Origin: VMDJ01 sp038144195
GTDB lineage: Bacteria; Pseudomonadota; Gammaproteobacteria; Chromatiales; Chromatiaceae
DNA length: 64,000 nt
Assembly (NCBI GenBank): GCA_038144195.1
Contig: JAYQNH010000002.1
Coordinates: 1,054,001-1,118,000 of the forward strand
Direction: 5' to 3'
Below the pieces are notes generated by a model. That model was not told where the DNA came from and ran no database searches. It was given only the letters and a program-made list of their open reading frames with translations. Below, piece after piece: positions 39,988-48,519 of this stretch (position 1 is the stretch's first letter; the number at the start of each line of letters is the position of its first letter). The position numbers and the translations under genes were made by a program.

Positions 39988-40353
39988 TTAAGCAAAACGT
40001 TTTTCTAAATAGGCGATGATGTCGTTGGATTCATACATCCAACGTGCTTTGCCATCTTCTTCAATGAGTAAGCAAGGCACTTTGATCTGACCGCCTTCTT
40101 TTTCCAAACGCTCACGATGGGCTAAATCGCTCATCGCATTACGCCTCTCAATGTTTAGGCCTAAGCAATGCATTGCACGTTTGGTTTTTATACAAAATGG
40201 GCAAAGCGGGAATTGATAGAGTGCCATGTTGGCCGTTGCTTTATCGGCAGCCAGTTGTGCGTCGGCTGAGCGCTTCATTGGTGAGGGGCGTGTGATGCGA
40301 TCACCAAGCCAAATCAAGCCACCGAGTGCATTACGAATCAGTTTTAACAGCAT
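39988..40353 (-). CDS. Membrane-associated glutaredoxin-like protein (CPFC)
   Basis: The 121-residue protein has a hydrophobic or amphipathic N-terminus (LIRNALGGLIWLGDRIT), a linker, and a glutaredoxin domain with the dithiol motif CPFC at residues 51-54 (LYQFPLCPFCIKTKRAM). The conserved VPCLLIEEDG and MYESNDIIAYLEKRF follow, the latter being the glutathione-binding end of GST-N/Grx domains. The start overlaps the stop of a BolA gene (TAATG). BolA proteins bind glutaredoxins, but usually the CGFS type; this one is not CGFS. Confidence 0.9.
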   Translation of the reverse strand: MLLKLIRNALGGLIWLGDRITRPSPMKRSADAQLAADKATANMALYQFPLCPFCIKTKRAMHCLGLNIERRNAMSDLAHRERLEKEGGQIKVPCLLIEEDGKARWMYESNDIIAYLEKRFA

Positions 40354-40664
40354 TACTTATCTCCGCCTAAGCAAGGTGGTGAGTCAGGAGATTGGCCGCC
40401 TTTGGCGAACCATTCTTCAGGAGTCATTGTGTGTAAAGCGAGAGCATGAATGCTGTCGCGAATCTCGCCATCGAGAGACGAGTTTACTGCGCGATGACGC
40501 TTGATTAGCGTGAGCCCATCAAAATTGTCGGTGACTAACGTCACTTTAAAGTGTGATTGCGCATCGTCAGGCACATTGTGTGTGTGGCTCTCATCAACCA
40601 CCTGAAGATGAAGTGGTGAGAAATCTTTCTCAAGGGCTTGGGTGATTTTGTCTTGTGTACGCAT
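40353..40664 (-). CDS. BolA family protein
   Basis: The 103-residue protein has the BolA fold: LHLQVVDESHTHNVPDDAQSHFKVTLV with the His of the metal loop, then LIKRHRAVNSSLDGEIRDSIHALAL, the helix-turn-helix-like class II KH part. It ends HTMTPEEWFAKGG, common to BolA. The tail SPDSPPCLGGDK has a Cys and is variable in the family. It is upstream of, and coupled to, the glutaredoxin-like gene. The family acts in Fe-S trafficking with glutaredoxins and in stress shape control. Confidence 0.93.
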   Translation of the reverse strand: MRTQDKITQALEKDFSPLHLQVVDESHTHNVPDDAQSHFKVTLVTDNFDGLTLIKRHRAVNSSLDGEIRDSIHALALHTMTPEEWFAKGGQSPDSPPCLGGDK

Positions 40665-40742
40665 GCTCTAAAGCTCGACTACCAATTATGCTGCGCATTT
40701 TTAGTGACTTTCGAGATGAAATCAACCAAGTCGCAGTGCGGT

Positions 40743-41699
40743 TTACATGCCGCCCCAGAATTCCGAATCTCGCGAGAGGAATTCATCATGTGGGATGTAA
40801 TGCGAACCATCGCATGAGAAATTCAAACCAATAATCCCGTTAAAGATATTGATTGAACCTGCGCGGAGATAAATCGTGTCGTCTGCCGTTCTCAAGTGCA
40901 CAAAGGTCTCAAGAATAGGGCGAATATCTTTTTTCGGCATCACCGCGTTGTCTGGATATTTGTGGTGCGGAAACGCTAAACAGATATCGGGATCGATCAG
41001 GTCATCGTATTCAACAACTTGATAGCGATAAGGGTCGGCCATCGTCCAGAAGGTCGCTCGGCTACTTGAGAAGTGCAACTTCAAGTGGAAAACGCCATTT
41101 TCCAAGATAAGCTCACGCATCACCGGCAGAATCGTTTCGATCTGCTCATCTAAGCGACTCTTGATACGAGTCTGCTCAAATACCTGACTGCGAATCGAAG
41201 GGTCACCTTTGATCTGACGCCAACGCGAAGGGTCGGTGTAGATGTCTTTGGTAATCGGTAGCTTTCGTAAGTCGAAGTCGGCGCCGACATAACCCACCAC
41301 TTCTTCACCAATTAAGATTTTTTCAATGGCGGTCACTGAAGGGCGGTTTGCGCGGATACTGATATAAGCCTCGGATAGGGTCATATCATGATCGTTATTA
41401 ATGCCAGTAAAGTAAGGACGATCTGAGCGATCAACACCAAACTTATCTTCAATCAATCCGTTATGGCTGGCGTTAGAGGTGAGCTGTTTGCCATCCAAAT
41501 CGAGAATATAAAGAAAGGTGACATAAGGCACTTTAGCCATTGAATCCATCAGGCGATCTTCAACGGCTTCACGATCACCCCAAACGCTTGCGATGCGACG
41601 CGCAGTACGCTGCATTGGATCGTATAAAAGATTTTGTAGATGAGCGCGTTGTTGTTGAACGCGTTGCTGTAAGGGCGAAATAGTGGGTTCAGTGCTCAT
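40743..41699 (-). CDS. Soluble PDC/Cache-like sensor protein
   Basis: The 318-residue protein has a PDC sensor-type domain in residues 30-170: VPYVTFLYILDLDGKQLTSN, GVDRSDRPYFTGI and ISIRANRPSVTAIEKILIG then VVGYVGADFDL. The DRPYF and GYVGADFDL motifs are those of extracytoplasmic PDC folds in chemoreceptors. Yet there is no signal peptide and no membrane segment, and the protein begins polar (MSTEPTISPLQQRVQQQ). The C-terminal half (LHFSSSRATFWTMADPYRY onward) is unknown to me. It lies 12 bases after the DUF1820 gene, so the two form an operon. Ligand and output are unknown. Confidence 0.8.
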   Translation of the reverse strand: MSTEPTISPLQQRVQQQRAHLQNLLYDPMQRTARRIASVWGDREAVEDRLMDSMAKVPYVTFLYILDLDGKQLTSNASHNGLIEDKFGVDRSDRPYFTGINNDHDMTLSEAYISIRANRPSVTAIEKILIGEEVVGYVGADFDLRKLPITKDIYTDPSRWRQIKGDPSIRSQVFEQTRIKSRLDEQIETILPVMRELILENGVFHLKLHFSSSRATFWTMADPYRYQVVEYDDLIDPDICLAFPHHKYPDNAVMPKKDIRPILETFVHLRTADDTIYLRAGSINIFNGIIGLNFSCDGSHYIPHDEFLSRDSEFWGGM

Positions 41700-41711
41700 G
41701 TGAAAATCCTC

Positions 41712-42035
41712 TTATTCGCCTGTTGCGCCTCCGGGTATCCCGGGGAAAGGCAGCACATTACTGTGTGCGCCTTTTGAGTCGATGATCTTGTTGGCGCCAC
41801 GTTTGCTGACCTCATCAATACGGATGACCGCATGCATCGGCACATAAATCACATCAACGTTAGCGAATTCGTTTTTTAGTTTTTCTTCTGAGGGATCAAT
41901 GACGACGGATGTGTGTTCGTCGAATAGAAAATCGCCGATTTCAAGAAAGCCCCATAAGTCGCTTTGGCCTACGCTCTCAGCATGCAGCTGGTAGACCTTG
42001 CCGTTGTTATGGAATGAAACGCGATAAATTCTCAT
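41712..42035 (-). CDS. DUF1820 family protein
   Basis: The 107-residue protein matches DUF1820: MRIYRVSFHNNGKVYQLHAE, SDLWGFLEIGDFLFDE, VVIDPSEEKLKNEF and VYVPMHAVIRIDEV (reading VIYVPMHAVIRIDEV). The family has no known function. Its tail is glycine-proline rich. It is the first gene of a two-gene leftward operon with the PDC-sensor protein. The divergent hisI gene starts about 100 bases away. Confidence 0.92.
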   Translation of the reverse strand: MRIYRVSFHNNGKVYQLHAESVGQSDLWGFLEIGDFLFDEHTSVVIDPSEEKLKNEFANVDVIYVPMHAVIRIDEVSKRGANKIIDSKGAHSNVLPFPGIPGGATGE

Positions 42036-42139
42036 AGAGTTCGTGTACCTCTGCCAAGATATTACCTGACAGGCGAGTTCAGGACGACAAAAACCTGAGA
42101 CGCCTGCGCTATCATGCGGGCATTAGATTAGGAGCTGTT

Positions 42140-42202
42140 ATGTCGGTATTTAAGCAATTGAGTCGCTCGAGACAGGGCAATCAATGGATCTTTCAGGGGT
42201 GA
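42140..42202 (+). CDS. Possible 20-codon leader peptide overlapping hisI
   Basis: The ATG at 42140 follows AGGAG by five bases, a better site than hisI itself has. It reads MSVFKQLSRSRQGNQWIFQG and stops at 42200-42202, past the hisI ATG at 42184. It has no run of His codons, so it is not a his-type attenuator peptide. It may couple translation to hisI, or be the true N-terminus of HisI split by one base error. Confidence 0.35.
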   Translation: MSVFKQLSRSRQGNQWIFQG

Positions 42203-42573
42203 TTGATCAGATGCCTTGGAATCAGGATGGCTTGCTACCCGCGGTCGCTCAGCAGTTCGATTCAAAAGAAGTGTTGATGATGGCGTGGATGAATCGTGAT
42301 GCGCTGCTCGAAACCTTAGAAACCGGCCGCGTGTGCTATTGGTCGCGCTCACGTCAGCAGTATTGGCGTAAAGGTGAATCATCGGGCCAAGTACAGGTGC
42401 TAAAAGAGCTACGACTCGATTGCGATGGCGACACTATTTTGCTGCTCGTCGATCAAACGGGTCCTGCATGTCATACCGGTCGTCGTGATTGTTTTTACAA
42501 CAAGATTGAGGGTGATCAGGTGATTGTCGATAAAGCACCGATTATGTCGAAAGAAGAGCTTTACGGAAAATAA
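42184..42573 (+). CDS. hisI: Phosphoribosyl-AMP cyclohydrolase
   Basis: The 129-residue enzyme performs the third step of histidine synthesis. Signatures are WNQDGLLPAVAQQFDSKEVL, MMAWMNRDALLETLETGRV, YWSRSRQQYWRKGESSGQ and LRLDCDGDTILLLVDQTGPACHTG, with the zinc Cys residues and catalytic His. There is no fused HisE domain and no hisE gene follows; gloB comes next after one base. The ATG at 42184 gives a normal N-terminus, but its ribosome site is poor (see the leader entry). Confidence 0.96.
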   Translation: MDLSGVIDQMPWNQDGLLPAVAQQFDSKEVLMMAWMNRDALLETLETGRVCYWSRSRQQYWRKGESSGQVQVLKELRLDCDGDTILLLVDQTGPACHTGRRDCFYNKIEGDQVIVDKAPIMSKEELYGK

Positions 42574-42574
42574 G

Positions 42575-43351
42575 ATGCACGTCTCCGGTATTCCTGCCTT
42601 TGAAGATAACTACATCTGGTTGTTAAGCACCTCGACGAATGAGCATTGTGCGGTGGTGGATCCGGGTGATGAAGATCCGGTCATTGAAACACTCGAGTCA
42701 AAAGGTTTAACCCTTGATGCGATTTTGATCACACATAAGCATGGTGATCATGTGGGCGGTATAGAAGGTCTGAAACAACGTTGGCCGAATGCCGTGGTGT
42801 ATGCGCCAGCGAATGAAGCGATTCGACTCAAAGAAGTTGCGGTAGCTGAAGGTGATCAGGTTGAGCTAAAAAACTTGGGCGTGACCTTAAGTGTTTTGGA
42901 TGTGCCAGGTCATACCGAAGGTCACGTGGCTTATCTAACTGACGGTTCACTTTTTTGTGGCGACACCTTGTTTGCAGGTGGCTGTGGTCGTGTATTTAGT
43001 GGCACCTTTGAGCAGCTCAGTTCGTCATTACTTAAGCTAGCTAAGCTGCCAGCAGAAACCAAAGTTTATTGTGCGCATGAATATACCGAGGCGAATTTAG
43101 GCTTTGCTAAATGGGTTGAGCCAAACAGTGCGGCCTTAGTGGAGCGTCAACAAACCGTTGAGGATAAGCGCGAAGCAGATCAACCAACAGTGCCATCGGT
43201 GCTGAAAGATGAGTTAGCAACCAATCCCTTTATGCGCACGGAAGAGCCAGTGGTTATCGCAGCAGCTGAACAATGGGCGGGAGAATCACTGACCTCGCCA
43301 GCGGCAGTTTTTAGAGCGCTGCGAATCTGGAAAGATAAAGATTACGACTAA
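42575..43351 (+). CDS. gloB: Hydroxyacylglutathione hydrolase (glyoxalase II)
   Basis: The 258-residue enzyme hydrolyses lactoylglutathione. The metal motif is THKHGDH at residues 53-59, followed by VPGHTEGHVAYL and LFCGDTLFAGGCGRVFSGT, which carries the bridging Asp. YCAHEYTEANLGFA gives another His. The C-terminal glutathione-binding part includes KRE and NPFMR (residues of the LATNPFMRTEE stretch). The final stop is followed by a shared terminator. The frame is intact. Confidence 0.96.
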   Translation: MHVSGIPAFEDNYIWLLSTSTNEHCAVVDPGDEDPVIETLESKGLTLDAILITHKHGDHVGGIEGLKQRWPNAVVYAPANEAIRLKEVAVAEGDQVELKNLGVTLSVLDVPGHTEGHVAYLTDGSLFCGDTLFAGGCGRVFSGTFEQLSSSLLKLAKLPAETKVYCAHEYTEANLGFAKWVEPNSAALVERQQTVEDKREADQPTVPSVLKDELATNPFMRTEEPVVIAAAEQWAGESLTSPAAVFRALRIWKDKDYD

Positions 43352-43356
43352 CTAAA

Positions 43357-43378
43357 AAAGCCCGCTTAAGCGGGCTTT
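43357..43378. terminator. Bidirectional terminator between gloB and DAHP synthase
   Basis: A perfect palindrome of AAAGCCCGCTT and AAGCGGGCTTT, preceded by As and followed by T-rich sequence, lies between convergent genes. Confidence 0.9.
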
Positions 43379-43382
43379 GTTT

Positions 43383-44435
43383 TTATGCTTCGCGGCGTTC
43401 GCGTACTGCGGCGGCGAGCTGTTCTAGCACCGGCACGCTATCATCCCAGTTAATACAGGCATCGGTGATGCTCTGACCATAAACAAGATCGCGACCTTCG
43501 ATGAGATCTTGGCGACCTGCAACCAGATGCGATTCAATCATCACGCCGGTGATGTTGTGATTGCCACGACGAATCTGACTAGCAACATCACGCGCAACTT
43601 CAATCTGCTTTTCGTGTTGCTTGCGGCTGTTGGCATGGCTGAAGTCGATCATCAGATTCGGACGTAAGCCTGCGCTTTCCATTTCGTTAGCAGCTTCCGC
43701 AACTGACTCTTGGTCATAGTTAGGGCGTGAGCCACCACGCAAGATGATGTGGGTATCTTCGTTGCCTGTGGTGTTGAATATGGCTGAACGACCTTCTTTG
43801 GTCAGTGACATAAAGACGTGTGGACGTTCTGCTGCGCGCATAGCATCAACGGCAATGCGCATGGTGCCGTCAGTACCGTTTTTGAAACCAACAGGGCAAG
43901 ACAAACCTGATGACAATTCACGGTGACCTTGGCTCTCAGTGGTACGTGCACCAATTGCGCCCCAGCTAATCAAGTCAGCAACATATTGTGGGCTGATTAA
44001 ATCGAGGAACTCAGTGCCAGCAGGTAAACCCATTTCATTCACATCGAGCAGTAGCTTACGCGCACGTTTCAGACCTTCATTGATGTCGAAGGTCTCATTT
44101 AGATGTGGGTCATTAATCATGCCTTTCCAGCCAACAGTAGTTCGTGGCTTTTCGAAATAGACACGCATCACAATTTCAAGATCATCTTTGAGTTGCTCGC
44201 GGACAACTTTGAGGTTTTCAGCATATTCAATCGCAGATTTTGGATCGTGCACCGAGCAAGGGCCGATGATCACGAGTAAGCGATCATCCTTACCATGCAG
44301 GATGTTGTGGATCGCGGAGCGAGAGTTAGCAATGGTGGTTGCAGCTGATTCACTGATCGGAAATTGATTGTGAATCGCAGCGGGTGATTCCACCTCGGTA
44401 ACGTGATTTATGCGTAAGTCGTCTGTTTGTGGCAT
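43383..44435 (-). CDS. 3-deoxy-7-phosphoheptulonate synthase, class I
   Basis: The 350-residue DAHP synthase opens the shikimate pathway. It shows VIIGPCSVHDPKSAIEYA, VYFEKPRTTVGWKGMINDP, GLPAGTEFLDLISPQYVADL, SWGAIGARTTESQGHRE and ILRGGSRPNYD. It is of the AroF/AroG/AroH type, with the N-terminal arm that carries feedback control. The controlling amino acid cannot be assigned by eye, so no letter is given. It stands at the end of a leftward run but 57 bases from the MBL gene. Confidence 0.95.
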   Translation of the reverse strand: MPQTDDLRINHVTEVESPAAIHNQFPISESAATTIANSRSAIHNILHGKDDRLLVIIGPCSVHDPKSAIEYAENLKVVREQLKDDLEIVMRVYFEKPRTTVGWKGMINDPHLNETFDINEGLKRARKLLLDVNEMGLPAGTEFLDLISPQYVADLISWGAIGARTTESQGHRELSSGLSCPVGFKNGTDGTMRIAVDAMRAAERPHVFMSLTKEGRSAIFNTTGNEDTHIILRGGSRPNYDQESVAEAANEMESAGLRPNLMIDFSHANSRKQHEKQIEVARDVASQIRRGNHNITGVMIESHLVAGRQDLIEGRDLVYGQSITDACINWDDSVPVLEQLAAAVRERREA

Positions 44436-44492
44436 GTCGTCATTCCTAATCGATGCGGCATTATAACGAGGAAGGTGTTGATTCGCTGTGTT

Positions 44493-45464
44493 CTACGAGG
44501 CATTTGCCCGAGATTTTGCGCGACGGATGAGCCAAACGCCCAGACCTTGTGAATTCAAATCGATATCGCCCTCAAAAATCTTTAGCGCGGCATCACGATC
44601 GATACCGCAATGTGCAACAGCGCCATCGACGAGCTCATGCTCGACCGCTTTGGCGAGTCGCTCGGTACGACCTTCAGATTCATTGGCTTCTTCATCAATC
44701 GCGATCTGAGCATGGCGATTAATGCTGCCACGCAGACCATCCACCCATTTCTCAGGATTTGGGTAAAGCCCGTAGTGGGTCAGGCAAACCGCTGAAGGCT
44801 TTAGCGCCATCATGCGATCGAGACTATCCATCCAAGCTTCAGGGTCAAAAGCGACCGGTGAGCTGGTACATGTGATGTAAGGATTCTCTTCACCAAATTC
44901 ACGATAGCCCAAGCCAAAGGTGTCACCGGTGAACAGATACTGGCTTGCTGAATCAAATACGCAGCAATGATGATTCGCATGTCCTGGCGTATGGATGATG
45001 GTCAGTGTGCGATTACCTAATTCAAGGGTGCGGCCTTCTTCGGCTGCCTCGCAGCGTGACGCGTCAATTGGAATCAGCTCACCGTAATCTTTAGCAAAAG
45101 TTTCTTCGCCATAGACTGCCGTTGCACCGGCTTGTAGCTTGCTGGGGTCCACCATGTGAGGGTGACCCTTTGGGTGCGTGACGAGGGTGGCGTTGGGCAG
45201 ACCTTCATTAGTTGGCCTGCGCCACCGGCATGATCGAGATGAACGTGGGTTGGAATCACCCAGCGAACTTGTTCAGGCGTGCCGCCAGCGGCTTCGAGTG
45301 TTTGTAGGATTTGTGGCTGACTGTGTTGTGTGCCGCAGTCGACCATGGCGAATTCATCGCCATCTTGGATCAAGTAACAAGCGCCCAGATGGTCGCGATA
45401 CAACTTGATGTCGATAAGATGGGTGCCGTGGCCCAAGTCTTGGTGATCTGTTTGGAAATGTCAT
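44493..45464 (-). CDS. Metallo-beta-lactamase fold hydrolase (frameshifted)
   Basis: The N-terminal part reads HLIDIKLYRDHLGACYLI, FAMVDCGTQHSQPQIL and then VIPTHVHLDHAGGAGQLM, the metal motif HxHxDH. A shift near 45190 leads to MVDPSKLQAGATAVYGEE, IHTPGHANHHCCVFD and LFTGDTFGLGYREFG, with the third His and bridging Asp. A further shift near the start is needed to reach the ATG at 45464. A C-terminal extension of about 80 residues follows. It resembles proteins annotated as hydroxyacylglutathione-hydrolase-like, but it is distinct from GloB, encoded at 42575. The substrate is unknown. Confidence 0.85.
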
Positions 45465-45538
45465 CGTTATTATCCTAAGCGCTGAAAGCACACTGTAATC
45501 GGGTTAAGTCCGATAAAAAAATCAAACCTTTTAATGAC

Positions 45539-46082
45539 TTAAAGGTTCTCGGCGCGTTGTTTCAAGGTTTCTAGGCCGCGTTCATAATTTTTTCCGATCA
45601 TATCGTCGAGAAACAGACCCACATAGCGACTGAATAGATCCCAGCCGAATTGGGTCTCGAAGGTCCAAGTGACGTCATTTGACTGATTAAGCGTGGGCTC
45701 AAGTTCGAAGGTCATCATGCCGGATTGTTTATCGCTGAAAACCATACGCATGTCGACTCGACTGATTGGTTGTTGCATCAGTCACCTCGATATAACCGGT
45801 GGTGATTTCATCGCCTTGAACTATCTGCCAGCGTTGAGTAGCACCTTTGCCAGATGCAGGACCTTCGTAGGAGTAGGTGACATTCTTCGCTAAGTTCGCC
45901 CAAGGTGACCATGCTTGAAATTGTTTGAGATCAGCGATCTGCCAATAAATAGTTTCAGCAGGGGCCTGGATGGTTGCTTGACGGCTAACGCGAACTGAAT
46001 CAGGTAAGAAAATACCAACACCGATCAGGACCACCAATAAGGTCAGCAGAAAGACAAACAGCAAGCGGGCAAAAGACATCAT
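45539..46082 (-). CDS. SRPBCC (START-like) membrane-anchored protein (frameshifted)
   Basis: The start at 46082 overlaps the upstream phosphatase stop. One membrane segment (LLFVFLLTLLVVLIGVGIFL) precedes a SRPBCC fold: IQAPAETIYWQIADLKQFQAWSPW in pieces, then YEGPASGKGATQRW. A single shift near 45770 joins it to MRMVFSDKQSGMMTFELE and WTFETQFGWDLFSRY, ending with the long C-terminal helix. The family binds lipids or other hydrophobic ligands in a deep pocket. The role is unknown. Confidence 0.85.
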
Positions 46083-46684
46083 GACAGGGGTCCGTGGGGT
46101 AAGCAGTTGAAGTGAACGAGTTTGCGCAGCTTATCAGTCACTGCAAAACGTGTGATCGATGCATTGGAGACGTCTGCGCGATACCAGCTGCTCGCTGGCG
46201 CTTGGGTGACATGACCAAAGGTCGCGCGGATAACACCGGCATGTGTAACCACGAGCAGATGTTCATCTGAGTAGTTGTTACATAGCTGGTCGAAAATCTT
46301 GGCGCAGCGTTGGCCGAACTGATCGAGAGGTTCTGCGCCTTCGGGTCGTTGATTGACGGGGTCGGCATAAAAAGCATGAAACTCATCTGCACGACTGGCT
46401 AAGAGTGTTTGTTTGGTTTCACCTTCCCAGCTGCCAAAGCCGACTTCGCGAAGGTCATCTTCGATATGTACAGGTAGCTGATGCTGTTCGCCGAGCCAAT
46501 GAGCAAACGCATGGCATCGACTCAAAGGGGAGCTAATGATGCGCGTCCAAGGAATCTCGCCTTGGGTGCTATGTTGCATCTGCGCCCAGCCTTTTTCGCT
46601 TAGTGGGTCATCAATCGCATTGCCGCGATAACGACTGCCGCCAAATGGCTCGCCATGACGAAGGTAATCAATTAGTAAGGACAT
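46079..46684 (-). CDS. Histidine phosphatase family protein (CobC-like)
   Basis: The 201-residue protein has the phosphohistidine motif LRHGEP at residues 8-13, RIISSPLSRCHAFAHWL, DDLREVGFGSWEGETKQ, with the acid-base Glu region, and LLVVTHAGVIRATFG with the second catalytic His. It looks most like alpha-ribazole phosphatase (CobC) or a general phosphoglycerate-mutase-type phosphatase. With a BtuF-like protein in the window, a cobalamin link is possible but not shown. The ATG at 46684 is chosen over an upstream start in poor context. Confidence 0.88.
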   Translation of the reverse strand: MSLLIDYLRHGEPFGGSRYRGNAIDDPLSEKGWAQMQHSTQGEIPWTRIISSPLSRCHAFAHWLGEQHQLPVHIEDDLREVGFGSWEGETKQTLLASRADEFHAFYADPVNQRPEGAEPLDQFGQRCAKIFDQLCNNYSDEHLLVVTHAGVIRATFGHVTQAPASSWYRADVSNASITRFAVTDKLRKLVHFNCLPHGPLS

Positions 46685-46789
46685 TAGGAATCTCTCGACT
46701 TTGCTCCACTTTACCATTGCATGGCATGGCATATCGATGCACTAGACAGGGTTTGCTGGCTTCTGTGGAATTGCTGATACTCTAGAACG

Positions 46790-47452
46790 ATGAATCGATG
46801 GCTACCTGTTTTTTTGATGCTTTGCGCTCCCGCAACCTGGGCGGCTGAGTCATGGGAGCTGAAGATCCATGGACATCATCGTTATGTCTTTGGCGATGTA
46901 ATTCTGCAGGGGTATGTGCAACTGCCTTGGGAAGTCTCGGTTAGCTTTACCGTGGACCAAGGAGAGTTTGTGGCTGGCTCTGGGCTTGCGCAATGGAAAG
47001 GGGCTGTTACCAAAGGTAGTCATCCGCCTCAGTGGTTTAATTGTGAGCTTTTAGAAGGTAGTTATCTTGATCCCAATCTAAAGCTTCTCGAGATGCCGCG
47101 GGTACGCTTTAGCCGTTTTCCAATCGCCGGAACCATCGAGCAGGGCCAGTTAACCATTCGCCCGGGGTATGAAGTACCCGGTAATTATTTGGCGATTCGT
47201 TATGGCTGTGAAACGCGCGACCCGGGTGCGGTTGAGTGGTTCTTATTTGCTAGCCGAAGTAAGAATGAAGAGGGTAAGCGCCAAGATGCCGAGATCAATG
47301 AGCAAGGTGATTTTAGATCAGCGGTGATTCGTGAGGTGAAGGTGTTGCCGCCGAATGATGTGGTGAGTATGCCGCTACAAGATGGGTGGTCGTTTCAGCA
47401 AGGCCATCAAGAAGCAGATTATTTTGCGAACTATCAGCTTAAGCGCCGTTAA
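46790..47452 (+). CDS. Secreted hypothetical protein
   Basis: I do not recognise this 220-residue protein. It has a clear signal peptide (MNRWLPVFLMLCAPATWA, cut before AESWEL) and no further membrane segment. The mature part is beta-rich, with two or three Cys residues (WFNCELLEG and IRYGCETRD could form a disulfide). It stands alone between a divergent phosphatase gene and a convergent oxidoreductase whose stop is only four bases away. The frame is intact and composition is normal. Confidence 0.8.
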   Translation: MNRWLPVFLMLCAPATWAAESWELKIHGHHRYVFGDVILQGYVQLPWEVSVSFTVDQGEFVAGSGLAQWKGAVTKGSHPPQWFNCELLEGSYLDPNLKLLEMPRVRFSRFPIAGTIEQGQLTIRPGYEVPGNYLAIRYGCETRDPGAVEWFLFASRSKNEEGKRQDAEINEQGDFRSAVIREVKVLPPNDVVSMPLQDGWSFQQGHQEADYFANYQLKRR

Positions 47453-47455
47453 AAT

Positions 47456-48518
47456 TTAAAGCGCATATCGCGCGATATCGACATCTGAGTTGAGTGGCTG
47501 TTGATCGAGCAAATGATTAACAAAGTGCTCTGCATGCCACGGAATAGTCAGCGAGCCACGAGCGCCAAAGCCGTTAAAAAGTTTGAGTTTCTCATCTACA
47601 GGATGTGTGCCAATAAAAGGTTTACGGTCAGAGGTTGCGGGTCTAACGCCGGCTGATTGTTCAATCGTTAAATCATCTGGTAAGTGATTTAAATAGATTC
47701 TCTAAACCCTGTTGAAGCTGCGCTCGAGCTTGTTCGGTGGCTTGTTCATCTAGCTGCTCATGTTCATGCGTGGCGCCAAAGCGATAGTTGCCATCATGTG
47801 TTGGCAGGATCCAATGTGCACTGTTAATGATGTGCTCTGTGAGCGGCGCTTTGGTTTTTAGGGTGAAGAATTCGCCTTTATCTGGTTGCAGAGGTAAGTG
47901 CTGAAACCATGGGTTATTGCGCAGCCCATAACCTTCGCAAAAGATGATGTCAGTTGCGTGGATGTTATTGAGTGTGATGCCATGGTCTTCAATAACGATA
48001 TCCGAGTAGCTCATGCTTGTTTGCTGGTAAGCATTTTGTGTGATCAGCCATTCGCGAAGATCATCGAGTAATGCGGGTATATCAAGATAGCCCGTTTGTT
48101 TTTGCATAAAGCCGCCAAGTGGCGCGTGAATGTTGTTATCAATCTCATCTTTATCAAGAATTTGATCGATAAAGTGATGGCTATCCGGAAGAGCGAGTTG
48201 TCTTTCGATAAAGCGATGTTGTTCATCAAGATGCAGTAAGCGCAACATATAGATAGCATGGAAGTATTGATTGCCACTTATCTTTTGTATGTCTGCATAC
48301 AGTGCATGCGCATGGTCAAGCCAAAGCTGTGTTTCTGCTGGACGATTGAAACGTTTCCCCGGTAAAGGGTTGATCAAGCCTGCAGCCACTTTAGAGGCGC
48401 TATGTTTAAGGCCATCATCAATCACCATCACTGTTTGGCCGCGATGAATCAGCTCCCAAGCGAGTAGGCTGCCGGCAAGACCTTGGCCGATAATCAGATG
48501 ATCATAAGGGTCGGACAT
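47456..48518 (-). CDS. FAD-dependent oxidoreductase, DAO family (frameshifted)
   Basis: The N-terminus binds FAD (DHLIIGQGLAGSLLAWEL, then VMVIDDG) and continues KVAAGLINPLPGKRFNRPAE, typical of D-amino-acid/glycine-oxidase-like proteins related to the MnmC C-terminal domain. The frame stops at 47673. One shift before it yields AGVRPATSDRKPFIGTHP and LFNGFGARGSLTIPWHAEHF, the conserved C-terminal FAD contacts, with a stop at 47456. The substrate is unknown. There is no methyltransferase half as in MnmC. Its ATG at 48518 lies just inside the end of the upstream methyltransferase gene. Confidence 0.88.
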
Positions 48519-48519
48519 C

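Noticed and set aside
45178..45408. Plus-strand open frame opposite the MBL hydrolase
   Set aside because: It is the antisense of conserved MBL codons and has no start signals. Similar antisense frames opposite lpoA, ileS and murJ were rejected for the same reason.
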